From the NCBI GenBank assembly GCA_017540645.1, contig JAFYAQ010000013.1, forward strand, positions 1 to 64,000: 64,000 bases of DNA, in the 5' to 3' direction. The notes beneath the pieces were generated by a model. It was not told the DNA's origin, ran no database searches, and worked only from the letters and a program-made list of their open reading frames with translations. Source of the DNA: Oscillospiraceae bacterium. GTDB lineage: Bacteria; Bacillota; Clostridia; Oscillospirales; Oscillospiraceae. Positions within the stretch are counted from its first letter, which is position 1. Each line of letters starts with the position of its first letter. This document shows, piece by piece, positions 27,883 through 35,352 of the stretch. Both the position numbers and the translations under genes were made by a program.

Positions 27883-27916
27883 GGGACGGACACCTCCTCT
27901 CCCGGCTTTTGGCAGA

Positions 27917-28831
27917 TTACTCTCCGATCAGGGAGGTCTGCAGGGTGTACCAGCGATAGGGCTCCGGGTTGAAGCCCCGGGCCACGCTGCCGCTGTCCTT
28001 CAAAATCCCGTTGACCTTCTCAAAAAAAACGTTCAGATCCTCGTCCTTGGCCCGGGCGTTGTTGTGGTGCAGGGGCAGGCAGAGCTGGGCGCCCATGGAG
28101 CGGATCATGTCGGCATACTTCTCCGGGCTGTAGCTGCGGATCCGGTGGCAGAGCATCAGGTTGGGGCACTCGTCTTTTACGTGGCGCACGTGCTCCTCAA
28201 AATCCCGGCCCGCCTGGAAGTCGATCTTGAAGTTGTCCGGAGTCTGGATCAGATAGTTGAAATCAAAGAGATTGCCCAGACCGTTGCTGCGGTTGGGGCA
28301 GGGCAGGCCGAAGCCCTCCGAGCCCGCATAGCCGGAACGGGGATCGCTGGGCCGCATGAACCGGCCCTCCCGGAAGGCCCGGTTGTCGTGGGCGCCGGGG
28401 TAGACCTTCAGGGTGAAATCGTCAAAATAATAGGTGTTGCCGGGATAGAGGGGGTAGATGGCGCCGTAGGGGATATCGAAGAGATGGGCCAGCTCCTCCG
28501 CGCAGTCGGCAGGGCAGAGGATGCGCCCGTAAAAGCGATTCCACAGCGCCCCCACCAGATTGCAGTGGTCCCCGTGGATGTGGTTGAGCAGGATGTAGTC
28601 CGCGCCGGTGAAGTCCTCCGCGGAGAAACCCCGCTGGGCGTAGACCTGCTTTTCCATTTTCTGGTCTTTCGTCAGCTCCTCCTCGGGGATGCCGTCAAAA
28701 ATGCCGGCGTCCAGATAGAAGGGGTCCGTGACGATCACCTTGCCGTTGGGAAGAACCATCTCGTAGCACTGCACGCTGATCCAGCGCAGCCGCAGCGCCG
28801 GGGAAGAAATGCTGTTCAGATAAGGTCTCAT
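27917..28831 (-). CDS. MBL-fold metallo-hydrolase
   Basis: A 304-residue metallo-beta-lactamase-fold protein. The metal motif HxHxDH is seen in LLNHIHGDHCNLV, and further ligands are probably YPGAHDN and LPLHHNN. It resembles the UlaG/YfhI-type soluble hydrolases more than beta-lactamases, and no signal peptide is present. The substrate is unknown. The gene lies between dusB (28-bp gap) and the sigma gene (34-bp gap) in one leftward run. Confidence 0.87.
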   Translation of the reverse strand: MRPYLNSISSPALRLRWISVQCYEMVLPNGKVIVTDPFYLDAGIFDGIPEEELTKDQKMEKQVYAQRGFSAEDFTGADYILLNHIHGDHCNLVGALWNRFYGRILCPADCAEELAHLFDIPYGAIYPLYPGNTYYFDDFTLKVYPGAHDNRAFREGRFMRPSDPRSGYAGSEGFGLPCPNRSNGLGNLFDFNYLIQTPDNFKIDFQAGRDFEEHVRHVKDECPNLMLCHRIRSYSPEKYADMIRSMGAQLCLPLHHNNARAKDEDLNVFFEKVNGILKDSGSVARGFNPEPYRWYTLQTSLIGE

Positions 28832-28859
28832 TCTCGTACGCTCCTTTTTACGAATGCCC

Positions 28860-29831
28860 TCATGTCAGATTCAGCTGCACCTGGCGCACCAGGCGCTCCG
28901 TGTCGGCCAGGGTGCTCAGGCTCACGATCTTCTCCTTGTAATACCCGGCGTTTCGCACGCCCCGGAGATACCAGCACAGGCTTTTGCGGGCCTCCAGCAC
29001 GGCGATCTTCTCGCCTTTGAGCGCCGCCGCCGTGTTCACCTGCCAGAGGGCCTCCTCCATCCGCTCCCGGAGAGGCGGCAGGGAGGGTATCTCCTCCCCG
29101 GCAATGGCGGCGTTGCCCTGGGCAAAGATCCAGGGGTTGCCGAAGACGCCCCGCCCAACCAGAGCGGCGTCGCATCCGGTGTAGCGGAGGATATGGGCCG
29201 CGTCCTCCCCGGTCCACACGTCCCCGTTGGCAAACACCGGAATGGAGACGGCCTTTTTCACCTCCCGGATGATGTCCCAGTCCGCCCGGCCCTGGTACAT
29301 CTGCACCCGGGTACGGCCGTGAACGGCCACCGCCGCGGCCCCGGCGCTCTCGCACATCCGGGCAAATTCCACCGCGTTCACATTCCCGCCGTCAAAACCC
29401 TTGCGGAACTTCACCGTCACGGGGACAGAGGAGGCGGCCACCACCGAGCGGATGATGGCCTCCGCCAGCTCCGGGTTTTTCATCAGGGCGGAGCCGTCCC
29501 CGCTCTTGACCACCTTGCCCACGGGACAGCCCATATTGATGTCGATCAGAGCCGGCCGGCAGAGACGCTGCACCTTCTCGGCGGCCCCGGCCATGATGTC
29601 CGGATCGCTGCCGAAGATCTGCACCCCCAGGGGCTCGTCCCCCTCCGGCTGCAGAAGCAGCGTCCTGGTCTTGGCGTCCTGGTACATCAGCGCCCGGGAG
29701 GAGATCATCTCCGTGGTGCACAGGGCCGCCCCGTGTTTTCGGCACAGCAGCCGGAAAGCTGCGTCTGTCACCCCCGCCATGGGGGCCAGAAACAGCCGGC
29801 CGGAGAGGGAAAGACTTCCAATTTTTACCAT
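28860..29831 (-). CDS. dusB: tRNA-dihydrouridine synthase
   Basis: Flavin enzyme of 323 residues that reduces uridine to dihydrouridine in tRNA D-loops. It shows [21 protein letters not shown], the catalytic Cys in [38 protein letters not shown] and FANGDVWT. It aligns with DusB-type proteins of Firmicutes. The start codon overlaps the stop region of xth (ATGGTAA). It lies in a run with trmB, so two tRNA-modification genes flank a DNA-repair gene. Confidence 0.94.
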   Translation of the reverse strand: MVKIGSLSLSGRLFLAPMAGVTDAAFRLLCRKHGAALCTTEMISSRALMYQDAKTRTLLLQPEGDEPLGVQIFGSDPDIMAGAAEKVQRLCRPALIDINMGCPVGKVVKSGDGSALMKNPELAEAIIRSVVAASSVPVTVKFRKGFDGGNVNAVEFARMCESAGAAAVAVHGRTRVQMYQGRADWDIIREVKKAVSIPVFANGDVWTGEDAAHILRYTGCDAALVGRGVFGNPWIFAQGNAAIAGEEIPSLPPLRERMEEALWQVNTAAALKGEKIAVLEARKSLCWYLRGVRNAGYYKEKIVSLSTLADTERLVRQVQLNLT

Positions 29832-30580
29832 TCTATGTCCAATCCCACCGGGCAGTGGTCCGAGCCCTGGATCTCCGGGCGGATGAAGGCTGCCCGCACC
29901 CGGTCCGCGATCCGGTCGGAGCAGAGGAAGTAGTCGATGCGCCAGCCCACGTTCCGCTCCCGGGCGTTGGCCCGGTAGCTCCACCAGGAATAGGCGTCCC
30001 GCTCCTCGGGGTGGAGAAGGCGGAAGCTGTCGGTGAAGCCGGCGGAGAGGAGGGCGGTCATCTTCTCCCGCTCCTGATCGGAGAAGCCGGGGTTCTGGTG
30101 ATTGGTGTCCGGGTTCTTCAGGTCGATCTCTTCATGGGCCACGTTCATATCCCCGCAGACCACCACCGGCTTTTGCCCGTCCAGAGCGCAGAGGTAGCCC
30201 CGGAAGGCGTCCTCCCAGGCCATGCGGTAGGCAAGGCGCTTCAGCTCCGGCTGGGCGTTGGGGGTGTACACGTCCACCAGGAAAAACTCCGGGAATTCCA
30301 GCGTCAGCACCCGGCCCTCGCTGTCATGCTCGGGGATGCCCATGCCGCAGCGGACGGAGAGAGGCTCCTGCCGGGTATAGACCGCGGTGCCGGAGTAACC
30401 CTTCTTCTCCGCGTAGTTCCAGTAGGAAGTGTAGCCCGGGAGAGGCAGGTCAATCTGGCCGGCCTGAAGCTTGGTCTCCTGGAGGCAGAAGACGTCCGCG
30501 TCCAGGGAGAGGATGCTCTCCTCAAAGCCCTTCTTTACAGCGGCCCGGAGGCCGTTCACATTCCAAGATATCAGTCTCAT
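29825..30580 (-). CDS. xth: Exodeoxyribonuclease III (AP endonuclease)
   Basis: A 251-residue AP endonuclease of the Xth/ExoA family for base-excision repair. The motifs are [46 protein letters not shown] and the catalytic GSDHCPVG. The ATG overlaps the trmB stop by four bases (ATGA) and its stop overlaps the dusB start, so translation is coupled. It complements nth, found at 7.1 kb. Confidence 0.96.
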   Translation of the reverse strand: MRLISWNVNGLRAAVKKGFEESILSLDADVFCLQETKLQAGQIDLPLPGYTSYWNYAEKKGYSGTAVYTRQEPLSVRCGMGIPEHDSEGRVLTLEFPEFFLVDVYTPNAQPELKRLAYRMAWEDAFRGYLCALDGQKPVVVCGDMNVAHEEIDLKNPDTNHQNPGFSDQEREKMTALLSAGFTDSFRLLHPEERDAYSWWSYRANARERNVGWRIDYFLCSDRIADRVRAAFIRPEIQGSDHCPVGLDIEW

Positions 30581-31191
30581 GGGCGTACTCCTATGATCCG
30601 GTGGATGGGCAGGCCCATGGCGGTGAAGCGGGCCTCGTAGTCGGTCATGGGGGTCCCCTCCGGCATGGGCCGAAGGGTCCAGCCGCAGCTCTTCAGGGTC
30701 TCCAGGGACCAGTCGAAGAGATCGGCGTTGTCGGTCTTGAACCACAGCTCGCCACCCTCCGGCAGCAGGGCCTTGTAGCGCTCCAGAAAGGCCGGGGCGG
30801 TCAGACGGCGCTTGTACTGCTTTTTCTTGGGCCAGGGGTCGGGGAAGTTGACGAAAAGCCGAGCGATCTCCCCGGGGGCAAAGATCTCCGGCAGCAGTTC
30901 CGCGTCCCGGTCCAGGAAGCGGACGTTGGGGATGTTCTGCTCTGTCACCCGTTCCATGGCCACCACCATGGCGTCCGGCACCTTCTCCAGGGCCAGCAGC
31001 AGCACCTCCGGATTCCGCTGGGCCAGCTCACAGGTAAAGCGGCCCTTGCCGCAGCCCAGCTCCAGCCAGATCTCCCTGTAGGAGGAAAACTCTTCCCCCC
31101 AGCGGCCCAGCAGCGCCTCCGGTTCCATGATCTGCACCGCCGCGCAGCGCTCCATCCGGGGGATCAGATTGGGCTTTTTTCGCATCCGCAT
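30577..31191 (-). CDS. trmB: tRNA (guanine-N7-)-methyltransferase
   Basis: SAM-dependent enzyme of 204 residues that forms m7G46 in tRNA. The SAM site is LELGCGKGRFTCELA, followed by ALEKVPDAMVVAMER and the signature FVNFPDPWPKKKQYKRRL. The C-terminal TDNADLFDWSLE matches the family. Two ATG codons six bases apart are possible starts, and the first is used here. It heads the leftward trmB-xth-dusB run from a good promoter divergent to tRNA-Pro. Confidence 0.96.
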   Translation of the reverse strand: MRMRKKPNLIPRMERCAAVQIMEPEALLGRWGEEFSSYREIWLELGCGKGRFTCELAQRNPEVLLLALEKVPDAMVVAMERVTEQNIPNVRFLDRDAELLPEIFAPGEIARLFVNFPDPWPKKKQYKRRLTAPAFLERYKALLPEGGELWFKTDNADLFDWSLETLKSCGWTLRPMPEGTPMTDYEARFTAMGLPIHRIIGVRP

Positions 31192-31232
31192 TTATAAATC
31201 ACGCTCCCAGGTCGTCATTTGTCATTGCCCCT

Positions 31233-31261
31233 ATGATACCATACCGCCGGGAAAACATCAA
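31233..31261 (-). promoter_or_regulatory. Promoter of the trmB operon
   Basis: Minus strand TTGATG, 17-bp spacer, TATCAT with an extended TGg. Its -35 is 12 bp from the -35 of the divergent tRNA promoter. Confidence 0.7.
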
Positions 31262-31273
31262 TCGGAAAAAGCC

Positions 31274-31302
31274 TTGCGCGGCGGTGGCAGGGGTGCTATA
31301 AT
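31274..31302 (+). promoter_or_regulatory. Promoter of tRNA-Pro
   Basis: TTGCGC, 17-bp spacer, TATAAT with an extended TGc, about 66 bp upstream of the mature tRNA. Confidence 0.8.
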
Positions 31303-31367
31303 ACATAAGCTTTCCGTGACATGCAAAACAGCCACGAAAACGGGAAGCGAGTTTCTTCTGACGACGA

Positions 31368-31443
31368 CCGGGTGTAGCGCAGCTGGTAGCGCGCCAGCTT
31401 TGGGAGCTGGATGCCGTGGGTTCGAATCCCGCCACTCGGACCA
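31368..31443 (+). tRNA. tRNA-Pro(TGG)
   Basis: A 76-nt cloverleaf with encoded CCA. The acceptor is CCGGGTG / CACTCGG with A73. The D-arm is GCGC-AGCTGGTA-GCGC, the anticodon stem CCAGC / GCTGG and the loop TTTGGGA, giving anticodon TGG. The T-arm is GTGGG-TTCGAAT-CCCGC. It decodes CCA and other CCN proline codons. Two 145-bp repeats follow directly, each repeating its last 22 bases. Confidence 0.96.
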
Positions 31444-31588
31444 AAGCATGAGGACGGGCGTCTGCCCGTCCTCATGCTTTGCAAAGCGGGATTCGAACCC
31501 GAGCGGGAGTGAATGGGCTGCCGGGGGCAGCCCAGAGCCGCGAGGCGGCCGGCCCCACAGGGCCGGTCGAATCCCGCCACTCGGACCA
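31444..31588 (+). repeat. tRNA-anchored 145-bp structured repeat, copy 1
   Basis: It starts directly after the tRNA CCA. In order it holds a perfect 14-bp hairpin (GCATGAGGACGGGC arm), an anti-T-arm sequence GCGGGATTCGAACCC, a GGGCTGCC/GGCAGCCC hairpin, GCCGC/GCGGC and GGCCC/GGGCC hairpins, then TCGAATCCCGC and the tRNA-Pro 3' end with CCA. The anti-T-arm and the final TCGAATCCCGC pair over 11 bp, closing a multibranched fold. Confidence 0.9.
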
Positions 31589-31733
31589 AAGCACGAGGAC
31601 GGGCGTCTGCCCGTCCTCGTGCTTTGCAAAGTGGGATTCGAACCCGAGCGGGAGTGAATGGGCTGCCGGGGGCAGCCCAGAGCCGCGAGGCGGCCGGGGC
31701 CGCAGGGCCGGTCGAATCCCGCCACTCGGACCA
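31589..31733 (+). repeat. tRNA-anchored 145-bp structured repeat, copy 2
   Basis: Same unit and length as copy 1 with about six differences. The first hairpin changes A-T to G-C on both arms (GCATG/CATGC to GCACG/CGTGC), so pairing is kept. It again ends with the 22-bp tRNA-Pro 3' end plus CCA. Confidence 0.9.
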
Positions 31734-31776
31734 AAAAGGGACTCTGATCATGATACGATCAGAGTCCCCTTTTCTT
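31734..31776 (+). terminator. Intrinsic terminator after the tRNA-repeat array
   Basis: A-run, GGGACTCTGATC / GATCAGAGTCCC stem and a seven-base loop, then CTTTTCTT. It probably ends a transcript containing tRNA-Pro and both repeats. Confidence 0.88.
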
Positions 31777-31797
31777 CTTCCAATATCGTGCGTTGCC

Positions 31798-31806
31798 TGT
31801 TATAAT
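31798..31806 (+). promoter_or_regulatory. Extended -10 promoter of the P-loop kinase gene
   Basis: TGtTATAAT with only a poor -35 (TTCCAA at 17 bp). The predicted transcript starts about 35 bases before the GTG start codon. Confidence 0.5.
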
Positions 31807-31846
31807 GATCTCGACAAATCGGGATTTGGGAGGTAAAGGCAGGAAC

Positions 31847-32368
31847 GTGATTATTTTGTTAACAGGAGCATCTCACACAGGAAAGACTCTTTTGGCGCAG
31901 CGAATGCTCGAAAAGTACAAATATCCATATCTCTCCATTGACCATCTGAAGATGGGGCTGATCCGCAGCGGCAACACAGAGCTTGGGCCAGAAGACGACG
32001 ATGCTCTCACGGAGTATCTATGGCCCATTGTCCGCGAGATGATCAAGACCGTAGTCGAAAACAGACAGAACTTAGTCGTTGAGGGCTGTTATATTCCCGC
32101 AGATTGGAGAAATGACTTTGATGCGCATTATCTGCCGTCTATTCGATTCATTTGCCTTGCCATGACCGAAGATTATATTGACAGTCATTATCATGAGATC
32201 ATCGGACATGAGTCGGATATAGAATCCAGGCTGATCGAAGCCGATTGTACACCCGATGACCTGAAGGAATGTAACAGATGGTACATCGAAACGTTCGGAA
32301 GTGTCGGTGAGAAGGTCATTCTGATAGAGGATGATTACAACAAGGCGTTGACAGAACTAATAGAATAA
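31847..32368 (+). CDS. P-loop nucleotide-binding kinase-like protein
   Basis: A 173-residue small P-loop protein. Walker A is LLTGASHTGKTLLAQ, followed by a kinase-like YPYLSIDHLKMGLIRSG and a later VVEGCYIPADW strand. It looks like an adenylate-kinase or 2-phosphoglycerate-kinase-like fold, and the substrate is unknown. GTG was chosen as start because a GGAGGT lies 12 bases upstream and the -10 promoter sits further upstream. Base composition is visibly more AT-rich than the core genes. Its place after a tRNA with repeats suggests acquisition by transfer. Confidence 0.75.
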   Translation: MIILLTGASHTGKTLLAQRMLEKYKYPYLSIDHLKMGLIRSGNTELGPEDDDALTEYLWPIVREMIKTVVENRQNLVVEGCYIPADWRNDFDAHYLPSIRFICLAMTEDYIDSHYHEIIGHESDIESRLIEADCTPDDLKECNRWYIETFGSVGEKVILIEDDYNKALTELIE

Positions 32369-32388
32369 TAACTTCTAGTTTGTCGAGC

Positions 32389-32462
32389 TGCACCCCACCT
32401 CTGAAAAATGCACCCCGGGGCTGACCAAATGCACCCCACGCGACACGTGGGATGCATTTGGT
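32389..32462. repeat. TGCACCCC direct-repeat array with terminal inverted repeat
   Basis: Three copies of TGCACCCC start at 32389, 32409 and 32430, spaced 20-21 bp (two helical turns). The last is part of a 17-bp inverted repeat (ACCAAATGCA... / ...TGCATTTGGT, one mismatch, five-base loop) at 32424-32462. No T-run follows, so a terminator is unlikely. Multiple short repeats at an end are typical of IS21-like element tips, which is an inference; no transposase is present. Confidence 0.6.
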
Positions 32463-32484
32463 ATCATTATCAGCGTGATATTTC

Positions 32485-32600
32485 AAACCATGAGGACGGG
32501 CGTCTGCCCGTCCTCGTGCTTTGCAAAGTGGGATTCGAACCCGAGCGGGAGTGAATGGGCTGCCGGGGGCAGCCCGGAGCCGCGAGGCGGCCGGGGCCGG
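32485..32600 (+). repeat. Truncated third copy of the 145-bp structured repeat
   Basis: It matches copies 1 and 2 from the first hairpin through the GGCCGGGGCCG segment, then stops before the tRNA 3'-end part. The first hairpin is a mixed form (CATGAGG opposite CCTCGTG, one G-U pair). A promoter for traX starts three bases after it. Confidence 0.85.
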
Positions 32601-32602
32601 AC

Positions 32603-32631
32603 TTGCACTGCCCGGGGCGGCATGGTATAAA
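32603..32631 (+). promoter_or_regulatory. Promoter of the TraX-like gene
   Basis: TTGCAC, 17-bp spacer, TATAAA, directly abutting the truncated repeat. Confidence 0.7.
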
Positions 32632-32689
32632 AGAAGCGGAGTGGGACCGGACAATGCGCCTGTCGGCAGAGGAAGGGGGATCACAGCCT

Positions 32690-33397
32690 GTGGAGAGAAT
32701 CAAAAAAGCGCAGATCCTGGACGGGACAGCGCTGAAGCTCCTTGCCATCATCAGCATGGTCTTTGATCATGTGGGGGATATTTTCTTCCCGAGGGTCCTT
32801 TGGCCGAGGATGATCGGCAGGCTTGCCATGCCTATTTTTTCCTTTTGCGTCGCCGAGGGCTACACGCACACGAGAGATAAAAGGAAGTATCTGCTTCGCA
32901 TGGGCGTCTTTGCCCTGATCAGCGAGATCCCCTTTGACCTGGCTTTTGACGGCTCCGTCGGCCTTTCGCACCAGAACATCATGCTGACCTTCTTTCTCGC
33001 CATTCTGGCGCTGATGCTGTTCGCCCGGATCCGCGGCGGGAAGGAGCCGGATGCGGGGAAGGCGACCTTCGGCAGGACCGTCCTCGGGGTCCTGGCCGTG
33101 ATCGCCGTGGCTGTTCTGGCGCTCCTTCTGCGGGCGGACTACACCGTTTTCGCCGTTATTGCGGTTTTCCTGTTCTATGTGCTCCGGCATAAGCATCCCC
33201 TGCTCCGGAGCGGCGCGGGCGTGGCTTTTCTGGCCCTTACGAGAACCATGGGGTACTATTGCGCGACGGGGCTCAGCTTTATCCCGCTTGCGCTGTATAA
33301 CGGCAAAAAGGGCAGAGGACTCAAATGGCTGTTCTATGTGTTTTATCCCGGGCATCTGCTGCTTCTCTATCTTCTTCATATGGTCCTTGCAGCATGA
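32690..33397 (+). CDS. TraX family membrane protein
   Basis: A 235-residue polytopic membrane protein with the TraX family opening ILDGTALKLLAIISMVFDHVG and GRLAMPIFSFCVAEGYTHTRD, then about seven more hydrophobic helices. F-plasmid TraX acetylates pilin, but chromosomal clostridial relatives are of unknown substrate and may be acyltransferases. GTG was chosen as start with a GGGGG site ten bases upstream; an ATG 36 bases earlier is possible. It lies in the accessory zone after tRNA-Pro, which fits a mobile-element origin. Confidence 0.82.
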   Translation: MERIKKAQILDGTALKLLAIISMVFDHVGDIFFPRVLWPRMIGRLAMPIFSFCVAEGYTHTRDKRKYLLRMGVFALISEIPFDLAFDGSVGLSHQNIMLTFFLAILALMLFARIRGGKEPDAGKATFGRTVLGVLAVIAVAVLALLLRADYTVFAVIAVFLFYVLRHKHPLLRSGAGVAFLALTRTMGYYCATGLSFIPLALYNGKKGRGLKWLFYVFYPGHLLLLYLLHMVLAA

Positions 33398-33435
33398 TCC
33401 GCCGCCCGGATCGAAGATCGTAAGGAGGTCGAAGT

Positions 33436-33765
33436 ATGGCATCGACGAGAGAGTATCTGGATTATGTGCTGGAGCAGTTGTCAGCACCGGAGGAAATCAC
33501 ATACCGCCCGATGATGGGGGAGTATATCCTCTACTGTCAGGGGAAAGTGGTCGGCGGCGTATATGACGACCGCCTGCTGCTGAAACCAACGCCGACAGCC
33601 CTGCGCCTGCTGCAGGAGGCGGGGATCGAGCCGCAGATGGAGCTTCCTTACGACGGCGCGAAGGAGATGATCCTTGCGGATGTGGATCGGCGGGAGCTGC
33701 TGCGCCGGATGGTGAGGGGCGTCGCGGAGGATCTTCCGGAGCCGAAAAAGAAAAAAGCGCGATAA
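33436..33765 (+). CDS. TfoX N-terminal-domain family protein
   Basis: A 109-residue protein with the TfoX_N fold signature: YRPMMGEYILYCQGKVVGGVYDDRLLLKPT, then MILADVDRRELLRRMV. Stand-alone TfoX_N proteins are common in Firmicutes; a competence role is established only for the gammaproteobacterial Sxy/TfoX. AAGGAGG precedes the ATG. The C terminus ends in a Lys-rich tail. It follows traX by 38 bp and ends in a strong terminator. Confidence 0.88.
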   Translation: MASTREYLDYVLEQLSAPEEITYRPMMGEYILYCQGKVVGGVYDDRLLLKPTPTALRLLQEAGIEPQMELPYDGAKEMILADVDRRELLRRMVRGVAEDLPEPKKKKAR

Positions 33766-33797
33766 AAAAGCGGGAGGAACCACCCTCCCGCTTTTCA
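33764..33797. terminator. Intrinsic terminator after the tfoX-like gene
   Basis: A-run, AGCGGGAGG / CCTCCCGCT stem, then a T-run. It is symmetric enough to act on both strands. Confidence 0.88.
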
Positions 33798-33908
33798 AAT
33801 TTTACAGGGTCCCCTTTTCTGGCAAGGCTATGTAATATCAGCAGGACAACGGCGTATAAGTGGATAGGGCTTGTAGAGACGAAACCAAGTGAAGAATAAA
33901 CACATTGG

Positions 33909-35069
33909 CTAGACAATGATTACGAGCACTTCAAAATACTCTTGTGAAGTCGATTTTTCATTATCACCCAAAGTAAAAACTATTACATCAATGCCTGGTT
34001 TTACACCTGTAATTATGACTTGTGTTGTATTGTTCGACCAGCGTTTCATCCACTCAGCGTTACAGTTTCCCTGTGTTGTTTTCATCCATAGGCTTTGATT
34101 TCCTTTATATGTTATATCGAGATAAGCAATTTCACCAGTCTGTACAGCAATAATATTGGTTGCTGCATAATAATTTGAATTGTCCTTATAGTCCGAACCA
34201 TGATTTTGTATCCACTGCTTTATTTGGGTATATTCTCCACTCATAAAACTATAATTATTGCGTTGAGTTTTCGCATTTGAAAGGTCAGTTTGTAATAATC
34301 TAATATTCCTATTTAATTCATCATTTTCCGCTTGTATTTGAGATAATCTAGACTGCATTTTTTCGCCTTCACTTAACTGGCATATATTTCCTATTAGTAG
34401 CAAACATATTAAAAGCGATAATTGTAGCCGTTTTATGGTCTTTTTCGTAAAAAACTTTTTCCCACATCGAGGACATATCTCAGTATCACTATTGATGGGA
34501 GCCCCACATCTACTACAAAACCGGCCTCCATTAATAGGTGCATCACTTTCAGTTATGCTTTCCTCTTTTCCTTTTGTGATAATGGGTTCTTCTTTTATAT
34601 TATTAGGGATTGACCCTTTTATGCCGCTTTCTACTGAAAGACTGTCATTTCTGGATTCTACGGGATTATTAATTTGATAATCATTCTTAGAAGCGTTGAC
34701 CTTTTCATCTTCACAAAAACCAACACCAACAATGCTATTCTGCTTTGTTTCAGGGGATGCTACCACTACATTTGCCGTCGCATACTGCTTTCGCCGTCTC
34801 ATAATAAGAATAAAAAATACAATCGCAATAGCAAATGCTATGTAGTGTGCTATCATAAAATATGTTTCCATTTCTTTCCCTGTAGAAAAGATTTCTCGAT
34901 ATTCCGCAACAAATTGCAAAGTATTCCAAGCCACACCTAAGCTAAATAATGCCCACGCCCAATTTGACTTTCTTGCGACAATTAGCCCAGCCCAACAAAA
35001 ACCTAAAAAGATTAGGTTATACGTCAGAGCGCCAAAGACTTCTATAGCTATTGTCAAGCCTACAGACAT
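33909..35069 (-). CDS. AT-rich zinc-ribbon membrane protein of unknown function
   Basis: A 386-residue protein with no family I can name. Three hydrophobic helices occupy residues 1-90. A polar linker, a zinc ribbon (FCSRCGAPINSDTEICPRCGKKFF, about 185-208), one more helix (about 215-232), a coiled coil (about 240-275) and a C-terminal beta-rich external domain follow. Its codons are strongly AT-rich compared with the spo0A and rar/lys genes, which suggests recent acquisition. The first three helices resemble small sensor or holin-like modules only in a general way. Confidence 0.75.
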   Translation of the reverse strand: MSVGLTIAIEVFGALTYNLIFLGFCWAGLIVARKSNWAWALFSLGVAWNTLQFVAEYREIFSTGKEMETYFMIAHYIAFAIAIVFFILIMRRRKQYATANVVVASPETKQNSIVGVGFCEDEKVNASKNDYQINNPVESRNDSLSVESGIKGSIPNNIKEEPIITKGKEESITESDAPINGGRFCSRCGAPINSDTEICPRCGKKFFTKKTIKRLQLSLLICLLLIGNICQLSEGEKMQSRLSQIQAENDELNRNIRLLQTDLSNAKTQRNNYSFMSGEYTQIKQWIQNHGSDYKDNSNYYAATNIIAVQTGEIAYLDITYKGNQSLWMKTTQGNCNAEWMKRWSNNTTQVIITGVKPGIDVIVFTLGDNEKSTSQEYFEVLVIIV

Positions 35070-35220
35070 TATGAATCACACTCCCAAAATTGAGAATATT
35101 ACATAATAATCATATCATATTTTTGCTTCCAGTACAACAGCTTCTATAGTTCACAAGAAAGATGATGGCTGAACGATTCAAGTACTGCCATCTTCTTCGT
35201 TTTTATTCGCTTATCTATGC

Positions 35221-35250
35221 AGAGTCGCGGGGACGGTTCTCTTTGACTCA
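35221..35250. repeat. REP-like solo element (GGGGACGGTTCTC motif)
   Basis: AGAGTCGC-GGGGACGGTTCTC-TTTGACTCA, with GAGTC/GACTC inverted ends. This motif resembles the REP sequences linked to TnpA-REP (RAYT) transposases in many Firmicutes. That link comes from general knowledge, not from this window. Confidence 0.5.
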
Positions 35251-35289
35251 CATAGAATCCCATACGTACTTCCTCATGAGCGCTTTCAT

Positions 35290-35345
35290 AAAAAACTCCC
35301 CTGTTAGCCGGTCTTTGGACAGGCGGCAAACAGGGGGGATTTTAT
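35290..35345 (-). terminator. Intrinsic terminator of spo0A
   Basis: Minus strand CCCCTGTT...AACAGGGG with an inner GCCGG/CCGGC-like helix, then a T-run. Confidence 0.85.
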
Positions 35346-35352
35346 TGCTTTT

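Noticed and set aside
31430..31733. CRISPR array at the tandem repeats
   Set aside because: Only two long 145-bp units with no unique spacers, and no cas genes in the window.
31199..31751. Overlapping minus-strand frames across tRNA-Pro and the repeats that read like SGGIRTHGIQLPK proteins
   Set aside because: They are antisense to the tRNA and its repeats. Such frames are a known source of false proteins in bacterial genomes and have no ribosome binding site.
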